The notes under the pieces are model-generated. The model had not been told where the DNA came from and did no database searches. It was given only the letters and a program-made list of their open reading frames with translations. Source: Streptococcaceae bacterium (lineage in GTDB: Bacteria > Bacillota > Bacilli > Lactobacillales > Streptococcaceae). From it: DNA of 32,738 nt. The DNA is taken from positions 1 to 32,738 of the forward strand of contig JAIRWF010000019.1 in assembly GCA_031253335.1 (NCBI GenBank), given 5' to 3'. Positions 8,980 to 17,633 of this stretch are shown here, piece after piece (position 1 is the stretch's first letter; every line of letters begins with the position of its first letter). Made by a program: the position numbers and the translations under genes.

Positions 8980-9858
8980 ATGATTGAATTATTTCGTCGG
9001 ATTGGGCGCGAGAAGCTCACTGAAAAATTTACGGCGGCCGTCGTGTACGGTCTTTTGTCGTCCATTGCGATGAATTTCTTCTTTCAGCCAGGGCACGTCT
9101 ATGCCTCAGGCGTCTCAGGACTTGCGCAGATTATTTCGGTCCTTATCCAGAACGCGGTGGGGCATAATGTCTTTCCTGTCTCGATTTCATTGTACGTTCT
9201 CAACCTGCCTTTACTTGTCCTTGCCTGGTTTCAGCTGGGGAAGCGCTTCACGATTTACACGATTTTTACGGTTACTCTGAGTTCTATCGCTATTCACTTT
9301 ATCCCGATTGTGACTTTGACGCACGATCCGATTATCAATGCGATTTTTGGAGGCGTCTTTATGGGACTTGGTGTAGGCTACGTCTTCCGCAATAATATTA
9401 GCTCAGGCGGGACGGATATTGTCTCCCTCACCATTCGCAGACACACGGGGCGCAATGTCGGGGTGCTTTCGACAGTTTTTAATGCAGTTGTCATCGTGAT
9501 TGCAGGGATTTGCTTTGGCCCTGTCTATATGTTTTACTCGCTGATTACGATTTTCATCTCGGGGCGCGTGACAGATGCTGTCTTTGACAAGCAAAAGAAG
9601 ATGCAGGTCACGATTGTGACGGAACATCCTGATGATATCAAGCAGGCGATTTATGAGAAGTTGCACCGTGGCGTGACCATGATACGTAATGCGGAAGGGG
9701 GCTACACGCACCAACGCAAGACCGTTGTGATTACAGTGATTACGGGCTATGAGTATCATGATTTCAGGGATATTATCAAGGACAATGACCCCCAAGCCTT
9801 TGTGACAGTGGCGCAGAACGTGCGGATTATTGGGCATTTTGAAGATGAGGCAAATTGA
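8980..9858 (+). CDS. YitT-family (DUF161/DUF2179) membrane protein, first of pair
   Basis: 292 aa. Five or six hydrophobic segments (about residues 20-195) are followed by a soluble DUF2179 domain of about 85 residues, starting near KKMQVTIVTEHPDDIKQAIYEKLHRGVT. The family glycine motifs SGVSGLAQI and SSGGTDIVS are present. YitT proteins are widespread in Firmicutes and their transport role is not established. No Shine-Dalgarno, see the promoter entry. The stop TGA overlaps the ATG of the second copy, so the two are coupled. The pair resembles a local duplication that has diverged strongly; the products may form a heteromer (inference). Confidence 0.9.
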   Translation: MIELFRRIGREKLTEKFTAAVVYGLLSSIAMNFFFQPGHVYASGVSGLAQIISVLIQNAVGHNVFPVSISLYVLNLPLLVLAWFQLGKRFTIYTIFTVTLSSIAIHFIPIVTLTHDPIINAIFGGVFMGLGVGYVFRNNISSGGTDIVSLTIRRHTGRNVGVLSTVFNAVVIVIAGICFGPVYMFYSLITIFISGRVTDAVFDKQKKMQVTIVTEHPDDIKQAIYEKLHRGVTMIRNAEGGYTHQRKTVVITVITGYEYHDFRDIIKDNDPQAFVTVAQNVRIIGHFEDEAN

Positions 9859-10721
9859 TGTTGACACGACTTTTTAAATCACATACGTTTAATATGCTGG
9901 CCATCCTTGTGGGGGCAGCACTTTACGCCTTTGGCTTTGTCGAGTTTAATATGGCTAATAAACTCGCAGAAGGTGGCATTGCGGGGCTTTCGCTGATTGG
10001 GCATGCGCTCTGGCATATCAATCCTGCCTACACGCAGATGATTTTGAATATTCCCTTGTTCATTGCGGGTTATCGCTTTTTAGGGCGTCGGACATTTATT
10101 TACTCTGTCTTTGGCTTGACGTCGCTGTCTTTTTTTATCTGGCTTTTTCAGCTTTTTCCCATCGTGAGTGTGCAACATGAGATGTTGCCTGCAGCGCTTC
10201 TTGCTGGTGTATTCTCGGGCGCGGGGCTAGGCATTGTCTTGCGCTATGGGGGAACGACCGGGGGGTCTGATATTATCGCACGGATTTTGCGGGACCGGCG
10301 CGGCGTGCCTTTTGGACGGACTTTTATCACCTTTGATGCAATTGTGCTTGCGCTGAGCTTGATTTATATCTCGATCCCTAACATGGTCTATACCCTGGTC
10401 GCAAGCTTTGTCTCGGCGCAGGTAGTAGAGTTCGTGCAATCGGGTGGCTACACGGTGCGTGGGATGCTGATTATTTCATCCAAATACGAGGAAATCTCTG
10501 AGCGCTTGATGAATGAGGTGTCGCGCGGCGCAACCTATCTCTCGGGCGAGGGTGTCTATAGTGGGAATGAAAAAAAGATTATCTACATGGTCTTGAACCC
10601 ACGCGAGATTCAAGATGTCAAGGGGATTCTCGCGGATATTGATCCAACCGCCTTTGTCTCCATTATCAATGTGCATGAGGTCATGGGAGATTTTATTTAT
10701 GCGAGAAAACGGCTCAAGTAA
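9858..10721 (+). CDS. YitT-family (DUF161/DUF2179) membrane protein, second of pair
   Basis: 287 aa from ATG 9858 (a TTG one codon earlier is possible). Same architecture as the preceding gene: membrane part with AEGGIAGLSLIG and GGTTGGSDIIARIL, then a DUF2179 domain starting near RGMLIISSKYEEISERL. The ATG shares one base with the preceding stop (TGATG), and a Shine-Dalgarno-like GAGG is inside the upstream gene. The 3' end overlaps the convergent AlkZ-like gene by 8 bp, and the terminator stem covers both stop codons. Confidence 0.9.
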   Translation: MLTRLFKSHTFNMLAILVGAALYAFGFVEFNMANKLAEGGIAGLSLIGHALWHINPAYTQMILNIPLFIAGYRFLGRRTFIYSVFGLTSLSFFIWLFQLFPIVSVQHEMLPAALLAGVFSGAGLGIVLRYGGTTGGSDIIARILRDRRGVPFGRTFITFDAIVLALSLIYISIPNMVYTLVASFVSAQVVEFVQSGGYTVRGMLIISSKYEEISERLMNEVSRGATYLSGEGVYSGNEKKIIYMVLNPREIQDVKGILADIDPTAFVSIINVHEVMGDFIYARKRLK

Positions 10722-10733
10722 GTCGTTTTTTCT
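10706..10733. terminator. Terminator shared by two overlapping convergent genes
   Basis: The stem AAAACGGCT / AGTCGTTTT (one G-T pair) has loop CAAGTA. The stop codons of both flanking genes (10719-10721 plus, 10714-10716 minus) lie inside the hairpin. Confidence 0.7.
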
Positions 10734-11697
10734 TTAGAAAATGTGCTAGGGTATCAAATTTATGTGAAAGAGATGGGGAATCAACAGAATCCCAAAGATG
10801 TGTTTCAAAAATAATAGCATCACCTTTGATTTTATTGGTCCAATAGCCTGCAAGTTGATCCTCAAAAATGATGGGCGCTTGAAGAATACCGTTTTTCGTC
10901 CACATGTCATTGACGTGTTCTGACGGGGTGAGCCAGGTTTTGTCAAGGTATCCTGTCAGAAGACTGTCAAAACGAGCGGCAAGGATGAGCTTGTCTGAGT
11001 GTGCAGACATGTTGTCAAATTTGACAGGCTCCCAGAGTGGCTTAACAGTGGATTTTCTGATGCCGAGCCATTTGCAAAAGTCGTCCACATCATGCGTCAG
11101 AAACGTTTTCTGGAAACGGGGAATGAGTTGTAAAAGAGCGTCTTTTTCTGACGGCAAAGGAATGTCAGGCGACCTGAAAATATGATACTCACGCGGTGAA
11201 AGGGGATCAAGAATCATCTGACCGCGTTGGGCCATGATTTGTAAGGTGCTGTAAAGTAAGTAAGTGCCAGATTTGACGCCGAAAAAATCAGGCATGTCAG
11301 CCTCGAGAATCTGGCGGATTTCAGGCAAGGTCAGGTCGTTTTTTCTGACGAGGACCTCAGAAAGCAATTCAGCTCCGCGGTAGCACCAAGCTTCCCGATC
11401 CTGATGATAGGACGTCGGGATTTTTTCGTTTTGCCGAGCGGCGATGACAAGCACCCAGTCTTCAGGGGTGAAAAGGTGTAATGTCCAACGATTGGCCCAA
11501 GTCTTGACGAGCTTTTTCGCTTGGTAAAGTTGCGTCAAATCATCTTGCGTGCAGCCTGTGCGCAGAAAAATGTTGAGATCTGCCTGATTTTGCGCTTGGG
11601 CTTGGATGCCGATGGTATTTCTTACGGCAGAAATTGGGTCAGTTTGTGATAGAAGACCGTGGGAAGCAAGACGTGCTGCAATGAGTTTTTTATCCAC
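10714..11697 (-). CDS. Winged-helix DNA-binding protein of the AlkZ/YcaQ-like (HTH_42) family
   Basis: 327 aa. The signature LVKTWANRWTLHLFTPEDW and the Gln-rich GIQAQAQNQADL (residues 30-41) place it in the HTH_42 family, which includes the DNA glycosylases AlkZ (interstrand-crosslink unhooking) and YcaQ/AlkX. In these enzymes two glutamines in a Q-x-Q motif are catalytic; here Q32-A-Q34-A-Q36 supplies candidates. A DNA repair role is likely but the substrate is unknown. The start is GTG at 11697 with AGGAG about 8 nt upstream. It overlaps the menA stop by 8 nt, so it is the second gene of a menA operon. A palindrome copy at 11012 is read as EPVKFDN. Confidence 0.82.
   Translation of the reverse strand: MDKKLIAARLASHGLLSQTDPISAVRNTIGIQAQAQNQADLNIFLRTGCTQDDLTQLYQAKKLVKTWANRWTLHLFTPEDWVLVIAARQNEKIPTSYHQDREAWCYRGAELLSEVLVRKNDLTLPEIRQILEADMPDFFGVKSGTYLLYSTLQIMAQRGQMILDPLSPREYHIFRSPDIPLPSEKDALLQLIPRFQKTFLTHDVDDFCKWLGIRKSTVKPLWEPVKFDNMSAHSDKLILAARFDSLLTGYLDKTWLTPSEHVNDMWTKNGILQAPIIFEDQLAGYWTNKIKGDAIIFETHLWDSVDSPSLSHKFDTLAHFLKKKRLT
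11012..11027. repeat. Palindrome copy inside AlkZ-like gene
   Basis: TTGTCAAATTTGACAG, read on the minus strand in the VKFD frame rather than the LSNLT frame. Confidence 0.85.
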
Positions 11698-12634
11698 GGG
11701 AAAGCACTCCTAGTAAGAGCCCCAGTGCAAGGGCACCGTTATAGAGCATTAAATTTCTGACGGAAAGCCCAAAAGTCGTGTGCTTGTCTGGATGCGCTAA
11801 AAATTTTCTGACGTTAAGAAACACAAATGGCCAGGTAAGGAGGATAATGAGGCTCCAAAGAGGAAGAATGCCCCAAAAAATGGCCATGAGTTCTGTGAGC
11901 GCAGAGAGCACATAAAACCAAGGAAAGAGTTTTAGTGCCCGAGGAATTTTGAGATACCAAGGCAAGGTAAAGCGTTCATTGCGTACGTCTTGGTCAAGGT
12001 CGCAGATATTGTCCGCAAACATCACATTAAAATTCTGGCAAAAACAGCCCAGGGCGATGAGAATAATGGGAAAAAGCTGCGCCCAATCCATACGCCAATT
12101 CATAAGCCAGCCATGAAAATGAATATTGAAATAGTTCGCTTGATAAGAATTCACATAGAGCGCCATGAAAAAGGCAATCGCCCCCTCGCAAAGGCCTGCC
12201 AAAACTTCGCCTAAGGGAAAACGCGAGAAGGCAAAAGGGCCATAAGTATAAAAAACGGCGATGAGAAAACCAATGCCACCGACGGGAAGAATGGCGAGAT
12301 TCGTCAAGCAAACGACCCAAATCCCCACAATTAGGTCGATGGCAAGCAGCAGTAAGCAGATTTTGAGAGCCAGAGAGGGTTTAATGTGCCGATTTGCAAT
12401 GATGTTCTCGCGCGCTTTGTAGTCCGGATCTTTCGCTTTGTAAAAGTCCATGAGATTATTCCAAGCGGAGACGAAAAGGTTAATCGCGATCATGCCGATG
12501 AAAAAGAGAAGCGTCGGGAGCAAATGAAAACTCTGAAAACGATAGAGCGCAAAAAGAACGCCTGCAATCGGCGCCATAAGGCCAGCGGGCAGGGTCTGGA
12601 TGCGCGTGAAATTCAGGAAAGTCTTGAGATTCAT
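11690..12634 (-). CDS. menA: 1,4-dihydroxy-2-naphthoate polyprenyltransferase (UbiA family)
   Basis: 314 aa integral membrane prenyltransferase with about nine helices. It attaches the prenyl chain to DHNA, giving demethylmenaquinone. Two Asp-rich Mg-diphosphate motifs are seen: NNLMDFYKAKDPDYKARE (Asn60, Asp63, Asp69) and DNICDLDQDVRNERFTLP. The N-terminal RIQTLPAGLMAPIAG is typical of MenA in lactic acid bacteria. A menaquinone pathway fits an organism able to respire when heme is supplied and could provide an acceptor for GlpD (inference). No Shine-Dalgarno: TGC-TAAAAT ends 6 nt before ATG, so the mRNA is predicted leaderless. Confidence 0.9.
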   Translation of the reverse strand: MNLKTFLNFTRIQTLPAGLMAPIAGVLFALYRFQSFHLLPTLLFFIGMIAINLFVSAWNNLMDFYKAKDPDYKARENIIANRHIKPSLALKICLLLLAIDLIVGIWVVCLTNLAILPVGGIGFLIAVFYTYGPFAFSRFPLGEVLAGLCEGAIAFFMALYVNSYQANYFNIHFHGWLMNWRMDWAQLFPIILIALGCFCQNFNVMFADNICDLDQDVRNERFTLPWYLKIPRALKLFPWFYVLSALTELMAIFWGILPLWSLIILLTWPFVFLNVRKFLAHPDKHTTFGLSVRNLMLYNGALALGLLLGVLSRG

Positions 12635-12640
12635 ACTGAT

Positions 12641-12664
12641 ATTTTAGCAAAATTAAGCTATAAT
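12641..12664. promoter_or_regulatory. Divergent menA / ACT-gene promoters
   Basis: Minus strand: TGC-TAAAAT (12649-12641) then six bases then the menA ATG. Plus strand: TATAAT at 12659-12664, then AAGGAG and the ACT ATG at 12685. The start codons are only 50 bp apart, so the promoters overlap and polymerases must compete. Confidence 0.65.
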
Positions 12665-12684
12665 GGTATAAAGAAGGAGAAAGT

Positions 12685-12951
12685 ATGCAAGCAATTGTAA
12701 CTGTCGTAGGTTCTGATAAAGTCGGTATTGTCGCAGGAGTGACGGCGACACTCGCAGAGCTCAACGCCAATATTATTGACATCAGCCAGACCATATTGGG
12801 CGGCGCTTTTACCATGATGATGGCCGTGGAACTCCCTGAAAATGCTAATTTTGCAGGTTTCAAAGAAAAATTAACTGCCAAAGGTCAAGAAATCGGTGTG
12901 AATATCCACGTGCAAAACGAAGCGATATTCAAAGCAATGTCGGAGATTTAA
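12685..12951 (+). CDS. ACT-domain protein (UPF0237 family)
   Basis: 88 aa, a single ACT domain: VTVVGSDKVGIVAGVTATLAE, then NIIDISQTILGGAFTMMM. ACT domains bind amino acids or other small ligands and act as regulatory subunits. In many streptococci this gene lies directly before the UPF0210 (PFL-like) gene, and the two are thought to work together. Here they are separated by 737 bp, 613 bp of which is a MITE-like insertion. AAGGAG is 6 nt before ATG. Confidence 0.9.
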   Translation: MQAIVTVVGSDKVGIVAGVTATLAELNANIIDISQTILGGAFTMMMAVELPENANFAGFKEKLTAKGQEIGVNIHVQNEAIFKAMSEI

Positions 12952-13005
12952 GATATGAGGCCGACTGCTCTGAAACTGAGCAGAAGCTAGGCTGGCGTTT
13001 ATTTA

Positions 13006-13618
13006 GGGCGTGTCTATCTCCGCCACTTGTCTCGGGCTGTCCGCTCTGATAACCTTACTCGCATCGCTGTAAGGCGCAGACCACACCAACAGACGTCCTT
13101 CGCTACGGCGCAGACCGCGCCAAGTCGAGCCGCAAAAACCGGGTTGCTTTTGCTTGTTTGGACGACTCGTCCAAGGTGGTAGATAGAGACTTGTGAAACA
13201 AGTCCCAGCCTGCGTCAAGGTTGCGGATGAAACAAGCGAAGCTTGTGTCACCCAAAAACTCTAGCTGTCCGTTTTGTCAAAAGTAGCTGAAGCACTGGAC
13301 AAAAAGGCAAGGCCGAGCAGTCGTTTATGCACTTGACGACGATTGAGGAAACTCCGTTTCCTTATCCACAACCTTGACACGATGTGTCAAGCGTCATCTG
13401 CGCCCGCTTGAATGTCCGTTTCGCAGCCCTCGCTTTGCTTCGGTGCGAAAAGGCAAGCGGCTCTCGAAGTTGCGATTCGCCTTGCGACTTTAGTCGCTTA
13501 GAGCGAATGGACATGCTTTAGCTAGGCGAAAAAGCAAGGAGTTGCCATGCGACTTGCCAGCTTTTCTGGCTTAGCGAGCATGGACAGCGCAGCGCACAGC
13601 GCGGAGATAGGGGTAACC
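13006..13618 (+). mobile_element. MITE-like hairpin element, copy 1 (613 bp, longest)
   Basis: Begins GGGCGTGTCTATCTCCGC and ends GCGGAGATAG-GGGTAACC. The ends share TCTATCTCCGC as an inverted repeat and carry a second inverted match (GCTGTCC) about 12 nt further in. It is flanked by TTTA at 13002-13005 and 13619-13622, a probable target duplication. The interior is full of short hairpins (GGACGACTCGTCC, GACTTGTGAAACAAGTC, CTTGACACGATGTGTCAAG) and has no convincing ORF. This copy has an extra middle module (about 13270-13510) missing from the others. It lies between the ACT gene and its partner PFL gene. The remaining intergenic DNA includes two small hairpins (12965-12983 and 13640-13659). 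Confidence 0.85.
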
Positions 13619-13688
13619 TTTACTTTAAGGGAGTTAAAGCGACAGACGATCTTCTGTCGAAGTTTCAAGGAGGCTGAATTCAGTTAAA

Positions 13689-15026
13689 ATGAACACACAA
13701 CAAATCAAAGAAACCCTCGAGATGATTGAGGAGCAGAATTTCGATATCCGCACCATCACGATGGGAATTTCCCTCCTCGACTGTATTGACGCGGATATTG
13801 ACCAAGCAGCTGAGAAAATTTACCAAAAAGTCAAAACGAAAGCAGGCCGCCTCGTCGAAGTGGGAAACGCCATTTCAAGCGAACTCGGCATTCCCATTGT
13901 CAACAAGCGTGTTGCGGTGACGCCGATTGCACTAGTCGGTGCGGCGACGAACGCAACGGATTATACCCCACTTGCGCTTGCCATGGACAAAGCCGCCAAA
14001 GAAGTCGGGGTTGATTTTATCGGGGGATTCTCAGCTTTGGTGCAAAAAGGCTACCAAAAAGGCGATAAAATCTTGATTGACAGCCTGCCAAAAGCACTAG
14101 CTGCGACGGAACGTGTCTGTGCCTCGGTTAATGTTGGCTCGACGAAGACTGGCATTAACATGACGGCCGTGCGCGACATGGGCGAAAAAATCCATGAAAT
14201 GGCGGCCGGCGACAAATGGCTCAACGCCAAGCTCGTCGTTTTTTGTAACGCGGTCGAGGACAATCCCTTCATGGCAGGCGCCTTTCATGGCGTGGGGGAA
14301 GCGGATTGTGTGATTAACGTCGGCGTTTCAGGCCCTGGCGTCGTGAAGCGTGCGCTTGAGAAAGTCCGCGGTGCATCGTTTGATGTGCTCGCAGAAACCA
14401 TCAAGAAGACGGCCTTTAAGATTACCCGCATTGGGCAACTGGTGGGGACGATGGCCTCAGAGCGTCTGGATGTGCCTTTTGGTATTGTGGATTTATCACT
14501 TGCCCCAACGCCTGCAGTCGGGGACTCTGTGGCGCGCTTGCTTGAAGAAATGGGTCTTGAGACTGTTGGGACGCATGGGACGACGGCAGCACTTGCCATG
14601 CTGAATGATGCCGTAAAAAAAGGCGGTGTCATGGCAGCGGAGCGGGTTGGTGGACTGTCGGGTGCCTTTATTCCAGTATCTGAAGACGAAGGTATGATTG
14701 CAGCGGCAGCGAGCGGGGCGTTGACTTTTGATAAGCTCGAAGCGATGACTTGTGTCTGCTCGGTCGGGCTCGATATGATTGCGATTCCAGAGGATACGCC
14801 AGCTTCGACGATTGCCGCGATGATTGCCGACGAAGCGGCGATTGGGATGATTAACCAAAAGACGACGGCGGTGCGTTTGCTTCCAAACGGGAAAGTCGGC
14901 GAAGAAGTCGATTTTGGCGGGCTTTTCGGGAAGGCACCAGTCATGGCAGTGCATGAAGCGAGCGCAGCAGATTTCATTGCGCGTGGCGGGCAAATTCCGG
15001 CACCGATTCATAGTTTTAAGAACTGA
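13689..15026 (+). CDS. PFL-like family protein (UPF0210/DUF711)
   Basis: 445 aa, full length for UPF0210. The start [22 protein letters not shown] and the Gly-rich segments [13 protein letters not shown] and [15 protein letters not shown] are typical. The fold is related to pyruvate formate-lyase / glycyl-radical proteins, but the biochemical role is not established. AAGGAGG is 15 nt before ATG, longer than usual. It would normally be co-transcribed with the ACT gene; here the MITE-like insertion sits between. The next gene starts one base after the stop. Confidence 0.92.
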   Translation: MNTQQIKETLEMIEEQNFDIRTITMGISLLDCIDADIDQAAEKIYQKVKTKAGRLVEVGNAISSELGIPIVNKRVAVTPIALVGAATNATDYTPLALAMDKAAKEVGVDFIGGFSALVQKGYQKGDKILIDSLPKALAATERVCASVNVGSTKTGINMTAVRDMGEKIHEMAAGDKWLNAKLVVFCNAVEDNPFMAGAFHGVGEADCVINVGVSGPGVVKRALEKVRGASFDVLAETIKKTAFKITRIGQLVGTMASERLDVPFGIVDLSLAPTPAVGDSVARLLEEMGLETVGTHGTTAALAMLNDAVKKGGVMAAERVGGLSGAFIPVSEDEGMIAAAASGALTFDKLEAMTCVCSVGLDMIAIPEDTPASTIAAMIADEAAIGMINQKTTAVRLLPNGKVGEEVDFGGLFGKAPVMAVHEASAADFIARGGQIPAPIHSFKN

Positions 15027-15027
15027 T

Positions 15028-15789
15028 ATGATAGAACATACAGACGATCCCTTAATTTTTAATGCAGCGGTAAACCGCCAAAAGTACGCTTCTCACGATT
15101 TGGCAACGGACTACTGCCCTTTTTGTCATCTTGAGGACTTGACGGATATTTTAGCGAGAAAAGAGGACATGATTTGGCTCAAAAATAAGTATCCTACCAT
15201 TGAAAAATCCTTGATGACGGTATTGATTGAGTCGGAGGAACATTTGGGGGATATTTCGACAAACGCCAAAGAAAAAAACCGAGCTATCTTTGCCTTTGCA
15301 TTCGATTGTTGGACATCGCTTTTAGATGATTCTAAGTATCGCTCGGTTTTGATGTTTAAAAATTATGGACCTCGGTCAGGCGGTACCTTACGCCATCCAC
15401 ATATGCAGATTATCGCGCTTGAAGAGGTGGATGGCTATGCAGAGATTTCAACAGAAAATTTTGAGGGTCTGGAAGTTGTACCTGGCTTAGTCCTATCTGA
15501 ACGCCCTGTCATGGGCTTTGTGGAGTTTAATATCGAGATTGAGCAGCGCAATGAAGTTGATCAATTAGCAGATCTTACTGGCACAGTCACACACTACTTG
15601 ACTACAACGTTTATGGATGGACGCTGTGATAGCTACAATCTCTTCTTTTATAAACTTGGCGAGAGGTTGATTTGTAAAGTGGTGCCACGTTTTGTGACAA
15701 GTCCCTATTTTATTGGCTATAAAATTCCGCAAGTACAACACCGTGCGAGACTAGAAACGATTGCAAAGGAGCTACGCGAATGTCTGTAG
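15028..15789 (+). CDS. GalT/HIT-like DUF4931 protein
   Basis: 253 aa from ATG 15028. The zinc-type motif CPFC (Cys30, Cys33) and the histidine-triad-like HPHMQ (residues 123-127) are those of galactose-1-phosphate uridylyltransferase-type proteins, but it is shorter than GalT and matches the DUF4931 group. A nucleotidyl-transfer or hydrolysis reaction is likely; the substrate is unknown. The open frame continues upstream inside the PFL gene, but the ATG directly after the PFL stop is the natural start. The end overlaps the phosphatase gene by 10 nt. Confidence 0.8.
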   Translation: MIEHTDDPLIFNAAVNRQKYASHDLATDYCPFCHLEDLTDILARKEDMIWLKNKYPTIEKSLMTVLIESEEHLGDISTNAKEKNRAIFAFAFDCWTSLLDDSKYRSVLMFKNYGPRSGGTLRHPHMQIIALEEVDGYAEISTENFEGLEVVPGLVLSERPVMGFVEFNIEIEQRNEVDQLADLTGTVTHYLTTTFMDGRCDSYNLFFYKLGERLICKVVPRFVTSPYFIGYKIPQVQHRARLETIAKELRECL

Positions 15790-16466
15790 AAATTTTTTTA
15801 ACGCGTCATGGGAAAACAATGTTTAATACTCTTGGCCGTGCGCAAGGTTGGAGCGATAGCCCGCTCACAAAAGCTGGTGAAGCTGGGATAATTGAACTTG
15901 GTCGCGGGTTTAGAGCGCTTGGCATCACCTTTGATGCGGCCTACACGAGTGATACGGGTCGAACCCTTCAGACAAAAGACCTGATTTTGCAGTATGCGGA
16001 CAATCTTGAGATACCTCAGACTTATGATAAGCGCTTGCGTGAGTGGTGCTTTGGAAGTTATGACGGGGGCTATGATGGAGATTTATTTGACGGGGTGCTC
16101 CCTCGCGTCTTTGCAGAGGAAGGAAAAAACGTCTGGGAGCAGCCCTTGGAGGAGATACACCGGGCGATCTACCGTTTGGATACGGCTGGCTGGGCAGAAA
16201 CTTGGGAAGCCTTGCGAGATCGGATTTTAGGAATCTTGCATGAGATTGCTGAAAAGGCAGAACAAGAAAATCACACGCGCATTCTTGTTGTTAGCCACGG
16301 GATGACAATAGCTACAGTTTGTTACTTGCTACGACCAAATGAACCAAGGCCTAGAGGTCTGGACAATGGGAGCGTTACGCATTTAGTCTATGAAAATGGA
16401 CAGTTTACCGTTGGTAAAGTGGGCGATATGAGCTATCGTGAAGCAGGGCGAAAAGAACACAAATAG
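15780..16466 (+). CDS. Histidine phosphatase family protein (phosphoglycerate-mutase-like)
   Basis: 228 aa. The catalytic signature LTRHGKTMFN (His10 takes the phosphate) and the second histidine in VVSHGMTIA mark the histidine phosphatase superfamily. It is longer than minimal cofactor-dependent mutases, and the insert after LREWCFGSYDGGYDGD resembles lactococcal and streptococcal family members annotated as phosphoglycerate mutase or phosphatase. The substrate cannot be assigned. AAAGGAG lies inside the end of the preceding gene, 7 nt before ATG; overlapping genes indicate one operon. Confidence 0.88.
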   Translation: MSVEIFLTRHGKTMFNTLGRAQGWSDSPLTKAGEAGIIELGRGFRALGITFDAAYTSDTGRTLQTKDLILQYADNLEIPQTYDKRLREWCFGSYDGGYDGDLFDGVLPRVFAEEGKNVWEQPLEEIHRAIYRLDTAGWAETWEALRDRILGILHEIAEKAEQENHTRILVVSHGMTIATVCYLLRPNEPRPRGLDNGSVTHLVYENGQFTVGKVGDMSYREAGRKEHK

Positions 16467-16482
16467 AAAAGAGCAACACAAA

Positions 16483-17298
16483 GTGGAACAAGTTGTCCTC
16501 ATCACAGGCGCTTCAAACGGCATGGGCTTTGAAGCCGCGAAATTATTTGCAGAAAGAGGCTGGCAAGTTGTTGCTGGCGCTCGCCGTGTAGAAAAAATCC
16601 CGGAAGATGCGCGCATTTCAGCCCTGAAACTTGATGTGACGGACTCCGCGTCGAACCAAGCCTTTGTCCAAACAGCGCTCGAACAATTTGGCCGAATTGA
16701 CGTCCTCATTAACAACGCAGGCTACGGTGAATATGGCCCATCCGAAGAAATCTCGCTTGAAAAAATTCGTTACCAATTTGACGTCAATTTTTTTGGCGCC
16801 GTTGAACTTGCGCAGCTCGTCCTTCCCACCATGCGTGCCCAAAAATCAGGCCGTATTATCAATATCTCAAGCGTTGTAGCGAATATTTACATGCCGTTTG
16901 GTGCCTATTATGAAGCAACGAAAGCCGCGATGAATCAATGGAGCGATGCACTTGATATGGAAATCAGTCCCTTTGGCGTGCATAGCCTTATTGTGCAACC
17001 GGCAGGCACAGAGTCCAATTGGAACGCTATTGCCATGGGAAATGCTACGCAAAATCTTACAGAAAATTCGCCTTATGAGCCAGCGGTTAAAGCCTTTCTG
17101 AAAGCAATGGAGAAAATCGGCGCTAGTTCTGCAACATCTCAAGACCTTGCACAAATCTTCTATCAAGCAGCGACAGATAAAAAGCCAAAACTTCGCTATT
17201 TCAATGCTATGAGCGACCGCTTGAATGTCCGTGTGAGCAAGTCCCATCCCCGTCTTTTCAAAAAAGTAATGGGAAACATGATTAAAGGGCGTGTCTAG
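16483..17298 (+). CDS. Short-chain dehydrogenase/reductase (C-terminus altered by MITE-like insertion)
   Basis: 271 aa from GTG 16483. Rossmann motif TGASNGMG (residues 8-15), NNAG, the catalytic Ser in INISSVV and YxxxK (Tyr143, Lys147) give a classical NAD(P)-dependent SDR. Substrate unknown. The GTG is preferred because the first beta strand starts at once (VEQVVLITGAS); an earlier in-frame GTG (16438) lies inside the phosphatase gene without a ribosome site. The last codons (GGGCGTGTCTAG, Gly-Arg-Val-stop) come from the left end of the inserted element. Without the insertion the frame would read ...MIKKNSH-stop, ending just before the terminator. Confidence 0.9.
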   Translation: MEQVVLITGASNGMGFEAAKLFAERGWQVVAGARRVEKIPEDARISALKLDVTDSASNQAFVQTALEQFGRIDVLINNAGYGEYGPSEEISLEKIRYQFDVNFFGAVELAQLVLPTMRAQKSGRIINISSVVANIYMPFGAYYEATKAAMNQWSDALDMEISPFGVHSLIVQPAGTESNWNAIAMGNATQNLTENSPYEPAVKAFLKAMEKIGASSATSQDLAQIFYQAATDKKPKLRYFNAMSDRLNVRVSKSHPRLFKKVMGNMIKGRV

Positions 17299-17615
17299 CT
17301 CCGCCACTTCGTGGCTATGCTGTCCGCTCTGATAAGCCTACTAGCATCGCTGTAAGGTGCTGAAGCACCAACAGCCATCCTATCGCTAAGGCGCTGAAGC
17401 GCCAAGTCGAGCCGCAAAAACCGGGTTGCTTTTGCTTGCTTGGACGACTCGTCCAAGGTGTTAGATAGAGACTTGTGAAACAAGTCCCAGCCTGCGTCAA
17501 GCAAGCACTGTCGCGTGGTTGGGCGAAAAAGCAGGGAGTTGCCATGCGACTTGCCAGCTTTGATGGCTTAGCGAGCATGGACAGCGCAGTGCAAAGCGCG
17601 GAGATAGAGGTAACC
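17287..17615 (+). mobile_element. MITE-like hairpin element, copy 2 (329 bp)
   Basis: Same ends as copy 1 and flanked by TTAAA at 17282-17286 and 17616-17620. It overlaps the SDR 3' end. At 17298 it has G where the other copies have T (TCTAG instead of TCTAT), which creates the SDR stop codon. Hairpins GGTGCTGAAGCACC and GGCGCTGAAGCGCC show paired changes relative to the other copies. Confidence 0.88.
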
Positions 17616-17633
17616 TTAAAAAGAATTCACACT

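Noticed and set aside
8838-9065. N-terminal extension of Dps on the minus strand
   Set aside because: It overlaps the divergent YitT gene and promoters, and the Dps fold and metal ligands fit the start at 8837.
13003-13251. Minus-strand ORFs inside the MITE-like copies that look alike (also 17315-17578 and 27342-27614)
   Set aside because: They are similar only because the DNA is repeated; frames shift between copies and there are no ribosome sites or codon bias.
14285-15011. Long antisense ORFs opposite the PFL gene
   Set aside because: Shadow frames of a strongly biased coding gene, without ribosome sites or recognisable domains.
14914-15027. Longer N-terminus for the GalT-like protein
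   Set aside because: It lies inside the PFL gene, whose frame is clearly coding; the ATG at 15028 is directly after the PFL stop.
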